64,000 nt of DNA, from assembly GCF_014851865.1 (NCBI RefSeq), contig NZ_JACVAM010000008.1:124001-188000 (forward strand). The letters are read 5' to 3'. This stretch comes from Pseudomonas sp. PDM16. GTDB lineage: Bacteria > Pseudomonadota > Gammaproteobacteria > Pseudomonadales > Pseudomonadaceae. Position 1 is the first letter of the stretch, and every line of letters begins with the position of its first letter. Under the pieces are notes generated by a model. The model saw nothing but the letters and a program-made list of their open reading frames with translations. It was not told the origin of the DNA and ran no database searches. The position numbers and the translations under genes are program-made. This document shows, piece after piece, positions 36,701 to 44,916 of the stretch.

Positions 36701-38633
36701 CAAGACGGTGGTTGCCGCGCCGCTGGTGGCCGAGCTGTCGGCGCCACGCTTCCTCGCCGGTGGCGATGAGACCAGCGTGGCCCTGGACCTGACCAACCTG
36801 TCCGGCGCCGCACAGAAACTCGAGGTACAGATCGAGGCCGAAGGCCAGCTCAGCCTGGCGGACCCTGCCGGCCACAGCGCGCCACTGGCTCTCGACCAGG
36901 CCCAGCGCCACACCCTGCGCATTCCGGTGCGTGCGGTGGGCGGTTATGGCACCGGCGTGCTGCGGGTCAAGGTCAACGGCCTGAGCCTGCCGGGCGAGAA
37001 CCTGCCGGCCTTCAGCCGCGAGTGGCGCATCGGCGTGCGTTCGGCCTGGCCGGCGCAGCAGAAGCACCTGCGCAGCGTGCTGCAGGGCGACAGCTGGCAG
37101 CTGCCGGCCGGCACCCTGGCGGCCTTCGAACCGGCCGGGCGCGAGGCTCTGCTCAGCGTCTCCAGCCGTCCGCCGCTGAACCTGGCCGAGCAGATTCAGG
37201 CGCTCAGGGCTTACCCCTACGGTTGTCTGGAGCAGACCACCAGCGGCCTGTATCCGTCGCTCTATGCGGACGGCGCGACGCTGAAGAAGCTTGGTCTGGA
37301 AGGCGAGCCGGAAGAGAAACGGCGCAACTCCATTGAGATCGGTATCGAGCGCCTGCTCGGCATGCAGCGCTACAACGGCAGCTTCGGCCTGTGGGGTTCG
37401 GACAGCGACGAGGAATTCTGGCTGACCGCCTACGTCACCGACTTCCTCCTACGCGCCCGCGAGCAAGGCTTCGCCGTACCGCCGGAGGCGCTGGAAAAGG
37501 CCAGCGAGCGCCTGCTGCGCTACCTGCAGGATCGCCAGCTGGTCGACGTCGGCTACAGCGACAACCTCGACCACACCCGCTTCGCCGTGCAGGCCTACGC
37601 CGGCCTGGTGCTGGCGCGCAGTCAGCAGGCGCCGCTGGGCAGCCTGCGTGCGCTGTACGACCGCCGTGGCGACGCCAAGTCCGGCCTTCCGCTGGTGCAG
37701 CTGGCCGTGGCCCTGCAGAAGATGGGCGACAAGCCGCGCGCCGACGAAGTCCTGGCCCTCGGTCTGGGACTCGGCCGCCAGCGCCAGGAGTGGCTGGCCG
37801 ACTACGGCAGCCCGCTGCGCGACCAGGCGTTGATCTACGCCCTGCTGGAGGAGAACGATCTGGGCGCCAGCAGCCGCGACCAGCTGTTGTTCAGCCTGGC
37901 CGAGGAGCGTGCCCTGCAGACTTACCTGTCGACCCAGGAGCGCAACGCCCTGTTCCTCGCCGGCCGTGGCCTGATCAAGACCCCGGAGAAGAGCTGGAAC
38001 GCCGTGCTCGAAGCCGGTGGTCAGGTGCGTGAGCTGAGCAACGGCCAGCCGGCGCTGAAGCTGGAGGGCGCCAGCCTGAGCGAGCCGCTGAGCCTGAGCA
38101 CCGGCTTCGCCGACAAGCTCTACCAGCAGCTGACCATCTCCGGTTATCCGACTTCGGCACCGGCCGCGCGTGGCAACAACCTAAGCATCGAGCGTGGTTT
38201 CTACGGCCTGGACGGTCGCCCGCTGGACCTGGGCAACCTGGCCAGCGGCCAGCTGGTGCTGGTGCACTTGGCCGTTCGCGCCGAGGAGCGGGTGCCCGAC
38301 GCCCTGGTGGTGGACCTGCTGCCGGCCGGCTTGGAGCTGGAGAACCAGAATCTGGCGCAGAGCGCCGCCAGCCTGGACGACGCCAGCAGTGCGGTGAAGG
38401 AGTGGCAGAAGTCGATGCAGAACGCCGCGATCAAGCACCAGGAATTCCGCGATGACCGCTTCGTCGCCGCCCTGGACGTGAACGGCTATGACACCACCCA
38501 CCTGCTGTACCTGGCCCGCGCCGTCACCCCCGGCACCTACCGGGTGCCGCCGCCCCAGGTGGAGTCGATGTATCGCCCGGCCTGGAACGCGGTGGGCGCC
38601 GCACCGGCGCAGCTGGTGGTGCGCGAGCGCTGA
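33726..38633 (+). CDS. Alpha-2-macroglobulin family lipoprotein (YfhM type)
   Basis: 1635-residue periplasmic lipoprotein thought to trap foreign proteases. Start at 33726: a lipoprotein signal (MSYKGLFLAAAFALLSAC) with lipid attachment at the cysteine of LLSAC. Macroglobulin domains fill the N-terminal two thirds; the bait region is not obvious by eye. The thioester C-L-E-Q is intact at residues 1167-1170 in YPYGCLEQTTSG, followed by an alpha-helical thioester domain. The size fits E. coli YfhM (about 1650) rather than the thioester-free MagD type. It is followed by pbpC, its usual partner, which may repair the wall after a breach. The frame opens earlier at 33549 without family match. Confidence 0.95.
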   Translation: MSYKGLFLAAAFALLSACDSSTPDTPAAPQPDKPAAQQDAARPALDKAELSKRYAGRELSVADASEIQLDGASTLSVSFSVPLDPEQDFAAKLHLVDKKTGKVDGAWELSDNLMELRLRHLEPQRSLVLSVDRGLRAINGSELAAEYSATLDTRDLQPTVGFASRGSLLPTRLAEGLPVIALNVDKVNVEFFRIKQESLPNFLAQWGRSSNLDTWQSRELLPMAELVYSGRFDLNPARNTRETLLLPIAGLEPFKQPGVYLAVMRQAGTYNYSQPASLFTLSDIGLSVHRYHGRLDAFAQALEGGKALADVEVELLGGNGQVLASAKTDGAGHAELPLPDKAAVLIARQGEQTSLLNLGSPALDLAEFDIAGAVANPLQFFVFGPRDLYRPGELVLLNALLRDADGRAVKPQPVNVEVRRPDEQVSRKFVWEPGDNGLYQYKLQLAGEAPTGRWQLLFDFGGGRQQIYEFLVEDFLPERLALELKGSDNPIKPSDEARFQVEGRYLYGAPASGNRLTGQVYVRPLREAVKALPGYQFGSVTEEELSQDLELEETTLDAQGKATLKVENRWAEAKSPLQLILQASLQESGGRPITRRLVQPVWPAERLPGLRGLFDGENVDGDGLAEFEVLLADPAGNKLASDNLQVRLIRERRDYYWSFSESEGWNYHYNEKFLNLGEEGIKVAAGGTAKVSFPVEWGPYRVEVTDPETDLTSSLRFWAGYSWQDNTEGGAVRPDQVKLALDKPAYAAGDTAKVTVTPPSGGSGYLMVESSDGPLWWEEIEVPAEGKSFDIPLAKDWARHDLYVSALVIRPGERKANATPKRAVGLLHLPFDRAPRQLQVSLTAPEKMRPQQPLKVKVQAKNADGSVPQKVNVLVAAADVGILNITEYKTPDPFAELFGRKAYGVDQLDVYGQLIEAGQGRLAKLAFGGDAALAKGGKRPDTSVTIVALQSVPIELNAQGEGDVSLDIPDFNGELRLMAQAWTDEVYGMGEGKTVVAAPLVAELSAPRFLAGGDETSVALDLTNLSGAAQKLEVQIEAEGQLSLADPAGHSAPLALDQAQRHTLRIPVRAVGGYGTGVLRVKVNGLSLPGENLPAFSREWRIGVRSAWPAQQKHLRSVLQGDSWQLPAGTLAAFEPAGREALLSVSSRPPLNLAEQIQALRAYPYGCLEQTTSGLYPSLYADGATLKKLGLEGEPEEKRRNSIEIGIERLLGMQRYNGSFGLWGSDSDEEFWLTAYVTDFLLRAREQGFAVPPEALEKASERLLRYLQDRQLVDVGYSDNLDHTRFAVQAYAGLVLARSQQAPLGSLRALYDRRGDAKSGLPLVQLAVALQKMGDKPRADEVLALGLGLGRQRQEWLADYGSPLRDQALIYALLEENDLGASSRDQLLFSLAEERALQTYLSTQERNALFLAGRGLIKTPEKSWNAVLEAGGQVRELSNGQPALKLEGASLSEPLSLSTGFADKLYQQLTISGYPTSAPAARGNNLSIERGFYGLDGRPLDLGNLASGQLVLVHLAVRAEERVPDALVVDLLPAGLELENQNLAQSAASLDDASSAVKEWQKSMQNAAIKHQEFRDDRFVAALDVNGYDTTHLLYLARAVTPGTYRVPPPQVESMYRPAWNAVGAAPAQLVVRER

Positions 38634-38643
38634 GTGATGGCAG

Positions 38644-38661
38644 CCCCGGCACGCGCCGGGG
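38644..38661. terminator. GC hairpin after the alpha-2-macroglobulin gene
   Basis: CCCCGGC-ACG-CGCCGGGG hairpin between two convergent genes. It lacks a T-run, so its strength as a terminator is doubtful. Confidence 0.45.
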
Positions 38662-38681
38662 CCGCCAATCCAGCAGCAGAC

Positions 38682-38975
38682 TCAGCCGATCAGCAGGCTC
38701 AACACCCAGAGCGCCAGCAACAGGACGATCAGGCCCCAGATGATCGAGCCGCGCAGGAAGGCGCGTACCGCGCTGACCAGCAACAGCAGGCCGATGATCA
38801 GCACCAGGATGCTGATCCAGTTCGGGTCCATGCCCAGCGAGCGGGACAGCCCGTCGATGAAGTTGGCCCCGGCCTGACCGATCATGCGGAAGAAGCCGGT
38901 CAGAGCCTCGACCAGGACACGAATGAAGTTGCCCAGTATCTCGCCCAGTCGCTCGAAGAAGCTCTCGGTTCCCAT
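38682..38975 (-). CDS. Small membrane protein of unknown function
   Basis: 97 residues, not recognised. An amphipathic N-terminal half (FFERLGEILGNFIRVLVEALTGFFRMIG) precedes two helices (about 53-70, ISILVLIIGLLLLVSAV, and 77-96, IIWGLIVLLLALWVLSLLIG). Start ATG behind GGAAGGA at good distance, which supports a real gene. It lies on the opposite strand between the alpha-2-macroglobulin gene and pbpC, convergent with the first and divergent from the second. Confidence 0.75.
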   Translation of the reverse strand: MGTESFFERLGEILGNFIRVLVEALTGFFRMIGQAGANFIDGLSRSLGMDPNWISILVLIIGLLLLVSAVRAFLRGSIIWGLIVLLLALWVLSLLIG

Positions 38976-39083
38976 CGATCCTTCCTTACACTCTGCTGGT
39001 GATCCTCAAGCTTGGGCTGCATGGGCCCGAGCCGAGTTCCCCCCGTTGCGTCCGAGCCCGTCCATGGCGAAGTACCCGAGCCG

Positions 39084-41435
39084 ATGAACATGTCGTCCCT
39101 TCCGCGCCTCTGGTGGCTCCTGCGCCGACCCTGGCTAGGGTTGCCGCTCGCCCTGCTGCTAGTGTTGTGGACGGCCGACTGGCTGTTTCCCCTGCCGCTG
39201 CCGGAAGATGGCCTAGCCCGTGTGGTGCTGGCCGAAGACGGCACGCCGCTGTGGCGCTTCGCCGATGCCGATGGGGTGTGGCGCTACCCGGTGGCGCCGG
39301 ACCAGGTCTCGCCCTATTACCTGCAGGCGCTGCTGACCTACGAGGACCGCTGGTTCTACGAGCACCCCGGGGTCAACCCGCTGGCCCTGGGCCGCGCTGC
39401 CTGGCAGAACCTCAGTGGCGGGCGCGTGCTGTCCGGCGGCAGCACCTTGTCGATGCAGGTGGCGCGCCTGCTCGATCCGCACGAGCGGACCCTGGCTGGC
39501 AAGCTCAAGCAACTGTGGCGCACCCTGCAGCTGGAGTGGCACCTGTCCAAGGACGAGATTCTCGCCCTGTACCTGAACCGCGCACCCTTCGGCGGCACGC
39601 TGCAGGGTGTGGCGGCGGCCAGCTGGGCCTACCTGGGCAAGTCGCCGAGCCAGCTGACCCGCGCCGAGGCCGCGCTGCTCGCGGTGCTGCCACAGGCGCC
39701 CAGTCGGCTGCGCCCGGACCGCCACCCCGAGCGCGCCCAGGCCGCACGGGACAAAGTGCTGCGACGCTTGGCGCAGTTCCAGCAATGGCCGCAGTCGGCG
39801 GTGGACGAGGCGCTGCAGGAGCCGGTGCTGTTGGCGCCGCGCCGCGAGCCCGATCTGGCGCCGCTGCTGGCGCGGCGGCTGAACGTGGCGGGCAGCCCGC
39901 CGTTGATCCGCACCACAATCGACGCCAACCTGCAGCGACGCTTGGAATATCTGCTGCTGGGTTGGCGCGCGCGCCTGCCGGAGCGCACCTCGGCGGCCAT
40001 CCTGGTGGTGGACAGCGAGAGCATGGCGGTGCGCGCCTACCTGGGCTCGCTGGATGTCGGCGACGAGCGCCGATTCGGCCATGTCGACATGATCCGCGCC
40101 CAGCGCTCGCCCGGTTCCACCCTCAAACCGTTCCTCTACGGCCTGGCCATGGACGCCGGGCTGATCCATTCCGAGTCGCTGCTGCAGGACGTGCCGCGCC
40201 GCTATGGCGATTACCGGCCGGGCAACTTCGCCGCCGGCTTCATCGGCCCGGTGTCGGCCAGTGAGGCGCTGGCCACCTCGCTCAATCTGCCTGCGGTGCA
40301 ACTGCTGGAGATCTACGGGCCGAAGCGCTTCGCCGGCGAGTTGCGTGGAGCAGGCGTGCCGCTGGCGCTGCCGGTCGGCGCCGAGCCGAACCTGGCACTG
40401 ATCCTCGGCGGCGCCGGCAGCCGGCTAGAGGAGCTGGTGGCCGGCTACAGTGCCTTCGCTCGCGCTGGTCTGGCTGCGCGGCCTCGGTTGCAGCCGCAGG
40501 ACGCCTTGCATGAGCGGCGCCTGCTGTCGCCGGGATCGGCCTGGATAGTGCGGCGCATCCTCGCCGGGCAAGCGCGCCCGGATCGCGACCCACGGGCCGA
40601 ACTGGTGCAGCGCCCGGTGCTGGCCTGGAAGACCGGCACCAGCTATGGCTTCCGTGATGCCTGGGCCATCGGTGTTGGCCCGCGGCACCTGATCGGCGTG
40701 TGGATCGGTCGGCCGGATGGCACGCCGGTGCCCGGCCAGTTCGGCCTGGCTTCGGCCGCGCCGTTGCTGCTGCAGGTGCACGATCTGCTGGTCAACCGTG
40801 ACCGCCAGCGGGGCCTGGTACCGCCCGTGCAGGAAGTGCCGGTGAGCCTCGGCGTGGCGGCCATCTGCTGGCCGCTGGGCCAGGAACTGCCACGCAATGA
40901 CCCCAACTGCCGGCGCCAGCGCTTCGCTTGGACCCTGGATGGCACCACGCCGCCGACCTTGCAGGCATCCGACCAGCCGCTGGGGCTGGGATTGAGCCAG
41001 CGAGTCTGGCTGGATGAGCGCGGCAGTCAGGTGGCGGCCAGCTGCGAGGGGGCGCGGGAGACCCAGATCGCCTTATGGCCCGCACCGCTGGAACCCTGGT
41101 TGCCAAGACGCGAGCGGCGTGCCGCACGCCTGCCGGTGGCCTCGGCCGAGTGCCCGCCGGCACTGCCGTTGCCGACGGCGCCGCTGTCCATCGTCGGGGT
41201 GCGCGAGGGTGATCGTCTGCGCCGCCCGGCCAGCAGCGTCGGGCCGTTGCAGCTGAAGCTTTCGGCGCTGGGCGGTAGCGGCACGCGTTGGTGGTTCCTC
41301 AACGGCGTGCCAGTGGGCGAGAGCGAGCCGGGGGAAAGTATCGAGCAGAAGCTGTCGGCGGCCGGCCTGTATCAGCTCAGTCTGCTCGACCAGAGTGGGG
41401 CGACGGCACGGGTGGAGTTCCAGGTCGGCGAATGA
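39084..41435 (+). CDS. pbpC: Penicillin-binding protein 1C
   Basis: Bifunctional peptidoglycan synthase, 783 residues from the ATG at 39084 (39090 and 39012 are alternatives). One membrane anchor (about 15-33), a GT51 glycosyltransferase domain with the catalytic glutamate in TYEDRWFYEHPGV and GGSTLSMQVARLL, a transpeptidase domain with STLK in RSPGSTLKPFLYG, the SLN triad in ATSLNLPAVQ and KTG in AWKTGTSYGFRDAW, then the PBP1C-specific C-terminal domain. Conserved neighbour of the YfhM-type macroglobulin; the pair is proposed to trap proteases and mend the wall. Confidence 0.95.
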   Translation: MNMSSLPRLWWLLRRPWLGLPLALLLVLWTADWLFPLPLPEDGLARVVLAEDGTPLWRFADADGVWRYPVAPDQVSPYYLQALLTYEDRWFYEHPGVNPLALGRAAWQNLSGGRVLSGGSTLSMQVARLLDPHERTLAGKLKQLWRTLQLEWHLSKDEILALYLNRAPFGGTLQGVAAASWAYLGKSPSQLTRAEAALLAVLPQAPSRLRPDRHPERAQAARDKVLRRLAQFQQWPQSAVDEALQEPVLLAPRREPDLAPLLARRLNVAGSPPLIRTTIDANLQRRLEYLLLGWRARLPERTSAAILVVDSESMAVRAYLGSLDVGDERRFGHVDMIRAQRSPGSTLKPFLYGLAMDAGLIHSESLLQDVPRRYGDYRPGNFAAGFIGPVSASEALATSLNLPAVQLLEIYGPKRFAGELRGAGVPLALPVGAEPNLALILGGAGSRLEELVAGYSAFARAGLAARPRLQPQDALHERRLLSPGSAWIVRRILAGQARPDRDPRAELVQRPVLAWKTGTSYGFRDAWAIGVGPRHLIGVWIGRPDGTPVPGQFGLASAAPLLLQVHDLLVNRDRQRGLVPPVQEVPVSLGVAAICWPLGQELPRNDPNCRRQRFAWTLDGTTPPTLQASDQPLGLGLSQRVWLDERGSQVAASCEGARETQIALWPAPLEPWLPRRERRAARLPVASAECPPALPLPTAPLSIVGVREGDRLRRPASSVGPLQLKLSALGGSGTRWWFLNGVPVGESEPGESIEQKLSAAGLYQLSLLDQSGATARVEFQVGE

Positions 41436-41451
41436 GTCGGGGCGGCAGACT

Positions 41452-42579
41452 CTAAACGTCGGCCAGCGCCAGGCGGTCGCGGCCTTCGGCCTTGGCCCGG
41501 TAGAGGGCGTCGTCGACGCGCTTGAAGAAGGCTTCGGCGGTCTCGTCGCGGGTCGGGTCGAAGATGCCGGCACCCAGGCTGGTGGTCAGCGGCAGGGACT
41601 GCCCGTTCAGTTCGAAGCCAGCGGTGGCCAGTTCGACGCGGAAGCGCTCGGCCAGACTGCTGGCTTCTTCCAGGGAAGTATCGGGCATCAATACCCCGAA
41701 CTCCTCGCCGCCCAGGCGCAGCAGGGCATCACTGTCGCGGCGGAATACCTGGCGCATGTGCTCGGCAAAGTCACTCAGGCAGGCGTCGCCGCTACTGTGG
41801 CCATGTTCGTCATTGATGCGCTTGAAGAAGTCGATATCCAGCAACACCAGTGACAGCGGTGAGCCTTGGCGCCGGGCGTTGGCGACCATGGCCGGGAACA
41901 GGCTGTTGAACTGCAGACGGTTGCCCAACTGGGTCAGGCTGTCGGTACGGCTGAGCTGATCGTAGCGCTCACGCTGGTCGACCAGTTGCTGCTCCATGGT
42001 CAGGGTCGCATGGTATTCGCGGTGGCTGCGGTTCAGCGCCAGCAGCAGGTAGCTGAGGTAGAAACCAAGCGTTACCGCCAGCGCCTCCTGGCTGGCCCAC
42101 TGGGTAGCCAGCGCAATCAGCCCTGGGGCGTACAGCAGCAGGATGGCCACTACGCAGCGGGCCTTGCGCATGGGGAAGTTGAAGGCCATGGCAGTGCTGA
42201 AGGCCACGGTGCTGAGGGTGGCGATCATCCGCGAGGGTTCGAACTCGGGGCGCAGCAGTGCCCAGGCATGGGCCAAGCCCCAGCCCAGGCTGGTGATCAG
42301 AATCAGTGTCCAATGGCGGTCGATCCATTGGCGCAGGCAGCCGTCGCTCTGCTGGGCCGGCAGGCGGTGCAGCCAGCGCAGGGCCATCATCAAGGCGAAG
42401 AACAGGGTGCCGGTCAGCCCGAGGGTTTGCATGTCGCCCGGTGCGCTGCTGAAACTCCAGGTCAGGACCCAGGCGAGCAGGTAGTAGATACCGCCCAGGC
42501 GCGTGCGAACGCGGGTGTCCTGGCTTTCCCGGAGAAGGATGAAGGAGGTGTTGCGGAGGAACTGGGAGTCGGGAGCCAT
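41452..42579 (-). CDS. Membrane-bound GGDEF diguanylate cyclase
   Basis: 375 residues. About six hydrophobic helices in the first 180 residues (a MASE-like membrane sensor), a short coiled linker and a GGDEF domain with LLRLGGEEFGVLMP. An inhibitory RDSD lies five residues before it, so synthesis and feedback sites are both intact. It ends 16 bases from the convergent pbpC. A perfect TGTGATCACA palindrome sits 7 bases upstream of the ATG. Confidence 0.92.
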   Translation of the reverse strand: MAPDSQFLRNTSFILLRESQDTRVRTRLGGIYYLLAWVLTWSFSSAPGDMQTLGLTGTLFFALMMALRWLHRLPAQQSDGCLRQWIDRHWTLILITSLGWGLAHAWALLRPEFEPSRMIATLSTVAFSTAMAFNFPMRKARCVVAILLLYAPGLIALATQWASQEALAVTLGFYLSYLLLALNRSHREYHATLTMEQQLVDQRERYDQLSRTDSLTQLGNRLQFNSLFPAMVANARRQGSPLSLVLLDIDFFKRINDEHGHSSGDACLSDFAEHMRQVFRRDSDALLRLGGEEFGVLMPDTSLEEASSLAERFRVELATAGFELNGQSLPLTTSLGAGIFDPTRDETAEAFFKRVDDALYRAKAEGRDRLALADV

Positions 42580-42586
42580 GTGCTGA

Positions 42587-42596
42587 TGTGATCACA
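42587..42596. promoter_or_regulatory. TGTGATCACA palindrome before the membrane diguanylate cyclase
   Basis: A perfect 10-base palindrome just ahead of the start codon. It carries the TGTGA/TCACA half-sites of CRP/Vfr-type operators, but without the usual six-base gap, so a GntR-type repressor may be more likely. Confidence 0.35.
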
Positions 42597-42663
42597 AATG
42601 CGGCATATCAGCAGCATAGCGTTGGCAATCGGGCAAAGAAAGCAAAGTGCCAGCATTTCGTCG

Positions 42664-43107
42664 TCAGCCGCGACGAATGAGCCAGACACCGCCAACGATC
42701 AGGGCAAGGCCCGCGGCCTTACCGGCAGTAATGGGAGCTTCACGGAAGCCTGCCCAGCCGTTGTGGTCGAGCAGCAGGGCCATGCCCAGCTGGCCGGCCA
42801 GTACCAGCACCATGAACAGCAGGGCGCCGATGCGCGGCCCGGCGAAGGCGGCAGTGGCGATGAAGAAGGCGCCCATCAGGCCACCACTCCAGTGCCACCA
42901 GGACAACCCCTTGAACGCCGCGAGTCCGGAGACTTCACGTTGCGACAGGACAATGATCAATAGGGCCAGGGTGCCGACCAGGAAAGACACCAGGGCGGCG
43001 GCCATGACGCTGGACAGGTGCTTGGCCAGTTGGCCGTTGATACCGGCCTGCAGCGGCATCACGGCGCCGGCGAGCAGGGGCAGGGCGAGCAGCCACCAGT
43101 TGGGCAT
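42664..43107 (-). CDS. DMT-type transporter, DUF606/YdcZ family
   Basis: 147 residues, five hydrophobic helices, a half-size member of the drug/metabolite transporter superfamily. Family features: AGAVMPLQAGINGQLAK at the start and GGLMGAFFIATAAFAGPRIG in the middle. Short DMT proteins work as dimers. ATG behind CGGAGA. No substrate can be inferred. Confidence 0.88.
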   Translation of the reverse strand: MPNWWLLALPLLAGAVMPLQAGINGQLAKHLSSVMAAALVSFLVGTLALLIIVLSQREVSGLAAFKGLSWWHWSGGLMGAFFIATAAFAGPRIGALLFMVLVLAGQLGMALLLDHNGWAGFREAPITAGKAAGLALIVGGVWLIRRG

Positions 43108-43158
43108 GGATGTCTCCGAAAAATGGGCTGGGTAGTATGCGCCTTGCTGTCCTGATGG

Positions 43159-43647
43159 TCAGCTTCCAAGTGCCTTGGAGAACTGAACCAGCGCCACGCG
43201 CTGTTCGCCCCGAGGGCGTTCGACCAGGTCGATCAGGCGATAGCCCAGGCGCGCATAGAGCAGCAGTCCGGCAGTGTTGTCGTTGAAACAGGAGACCTTC
43301 AGTTCTCGAGCGGCAAAGTCGCGTCGCGCGAGCTGCTCCATCACCCCGATCAGGTAGCGCGCCACGCCTTGGCTTCGGGCCCAGGGCGCGATCATCAGAT
43401 TGCCCAGCGCGCAGTACTTGCCGGGTTCGCTCTGATAGAAATTGGCGAAACCGGCTGGTCGCCCGTCGAGCAGGGCCAGGGTGCTGCCGCGGCGTTCGGC
43501 GCAGGCGGTCGCCAGCTGTTCGCGGGTCAGCGGCCAGTGGGCCTTGGGAAAGGCATAGAACAGCTCGTCGGCGTTGCGCACGAAACGCACGACGGCGTCG
43601 AGATCGGTGTCGCTGGCTGGATGGTGGCTAAGCAGTTGGTCGCTCAT
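43159..43647 (-). CDS. GNAT-family N-acetyltransferase
   Basis: 162 residues. The acetyl-CoA loop is seen in LMIAPWARSQGVARYLIGVM, followed by FNDNTAGLLLYARLGY, typical of small-molecule or protein GNATs. Its ATG overlaps the stop of the upstream DUF4136 lipoprotein gene by four bases (ATGA), so they are co-translated. Substrate unknown. Confidence 0.88.
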   Translation of the reverse strand: MSDQLLSHHPASDTDLDAVVRFVRNADELFYAFPKAHWPLTREQLATACAERRGSTLALLDGRPAGFANFYQSEPGKYCALGNLMIAPWARSQGVARYLIGVMEQLARRDFAARELKVSCFNDNTAGLLLYARLGYRLIDLVERPRGEQRVALVQFSKALGS

Positions 43648-44204
43648 TGCGGTGGGTATTGTCCCAGCACCTTGGCTACTGTGGTGTGGATGGCGGCTTC
43701 GCGCTCGCGGGGTGTCGGCGGCGACTGGCGCATGACCTGCTCGGCGCTGCCGCGCCAGACCAGCTTGCCGTCCTTACCGTCGAACAGGTCGACCTGGATG
43801 GTGGCCACCTTGTAGTCCACATTGCGGGTCTCGGTGTACGCCGGGCCGCCCCAGCCGCCTCCCCAATAACCACCCCAGTAGCCGCCATAGTTGGTGCTGA
43901 CCTGATCCTGGCGCTCGTCGATGATCAGCCAGGCCTGTACCTTGAGGTCCCCGGCGCCGCCGGCTGCGGCCGGACGCAGGCCCCGTTGGTCGAGCTGTTG
44001 AGTGATGGCGTCGCGAATGCGCTGCTCGGTGAGGTCGCTCTTGATCCGAGGATCATCCGGGCGGTACTGCAGTGCCGGCTCCTGCCAACTCCAGCTGCGG
44101 TAGGCGCCGAAGTCGCGGCTGGCGTCGAAATCGCGTTCGACGTTGACGCTCTGGCAAGCAGCCAGGAACAGCATCAGCGGTATCAGCAGCAGGCGGGGGA
44201 ACAT
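43644..44204 (-). CDS. DUF4136 lipoprotein, first copy
   Basis: 186 residues from the ATG at 44204 behind GGAGG. A lipoprotein signal (MFPRLLLIPLMLFLAACQ) is followed by the DUF4136 pattern FDASRDFGAYRSWSWQ, TEQRIRDAITQQLDQRGLRP and a YDVATIQVDLFD-like strand. A Gly/Tyr/Trp-rich insert (YGGYWGGYWGGGWGG) interrupts the fold. Likely outer-membrane anchored; function unknown. It lies 64 bases behind a second copy of the same family. Confidence 0.88.
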   Translation of the reverse strand: MFPRLLLIPLMLFLAACQSVNVERDFDASRDFGAYRSWSWQEPALQYRPDDPRIKSDLTEQRIRDAITQQLDQRGLRPAAAGGAGDLKVQAWLIIDERQDQVSTNYGGYWGGYWGGGWGGPAYTETRNVDYKVATIQVDLFDGKDGKLVWRGSAEQVMRQSPPTPREREAAIHTTVAKVLGQYPPQ

Positions 44205-44268
44205 GATGAAAACCTCCAAGGGTTGAACCCGTATCGAACTGCATGCCGAGTGGTTCGGCAAGCTCATG

Positions 44269-44862
44269 TCATTCTGGCGGATAGGCGCCGAGGGCATCCG
44301 TCACCGCCCGGCGCAGGGCATCGGCGCGCTCGCTCTGGCTGCCCTGGCTGCGCGCCTCGGCGCTGCCGCTCCAGACCGCCTGGCCGCTGACACCGTCGAA
44401 CATCTCAATCTGCACCACTGCGACCTCCACCTCGTAGGTGCGCACCAGCGGCACGCTGCCGTACATGCCGTAGTGGTCGCCGTAGGGGCCATTGCCGTAG
44501 TAGCTGCCGTAGTCGTCGCGCACCTGGTACTGGCGCTTTTCCAGGTGCAGTGCGGCGCTCACTTCCAGATCGGCCGCCTTGCCCTCACGCACAGGCCGCA
44601 GGCCGCGCTGGTCCAGGCCTCCGCCTACCGCTTCGGCCACCAGGGCGCCGTCTGCCCAGGCGCTGCCGGCCGGTTGTTGGCGCCAGCGCCAGTCGCGGTA
44701 GCGGCCGTAGTCGCGTGGGGGTGCCGGATAGGCGCTGCTGTCGAAATGCCCAGCGGCGTCCGGTGGCGCAGCTGGCAGCGGCTTGCCATCGGCGATGTAG
44801 GGATTGCTGCCCTGGCAGGCGCTCAGCAGGATCAGGGCGGATAGGAGCGAAAGGCGTTTCAT
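44269..44862 (-). CDS. DUF4136 lipoprotein, second copy
   Basis: 197 residues with a lipoprotein signal (MKRLSLLSALILLSACQ). It shares with its neighbour the RDYGRYRDWRW region, GLDQRGLRPV, and the C-terminal A-V-T-D-A-L-G-A-Y-P-P ending, and has its own Gly/Tyr-rich insert (YGSYYGNGPYGDHYGMYG). The two are therefore diverged tandem paralogs. Ribosome site weak. Confidence 0.85.
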   Translation of the reverse strand: MKRLSLLSALILLSACQGSNPYIADGKPLPAAPPDAAGHFDSSAYPAPPRDYGRYRDWRWRQQPAGSAWADGALVAEAVGGGLDQRGLRPVREGKAADLEVSAALHLEKRQYQVRDDYGSYYGNGPYGDHYGMYGSVPLVRTYEVEVAVVQIEMFDGVSGQAVWSGSAEARSQGSQSERADALRRAVTDALGAYPPE

Positions 44863-44916
44863 GACGGTCCGTGGAATGCGTTCGGCATTCTCCTCAGCAT
44901 AGCTCGGATAGGCGAT

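Noticed and set aside
34077..37067. 996-codon open frame antisense to the alpha-2-macroglobulin gene
   Set aside because: Composition is an Ala/Gly/Gln/His-rich antisense artefact, and the sense frame has a signal, thioester and full-length similarity.
39001..40301. Alternative long frames over pbpC on both strands
   Set aside because: Arg/Ala-rich shadow translations; the pbpC frame holds all catalytic motifs.
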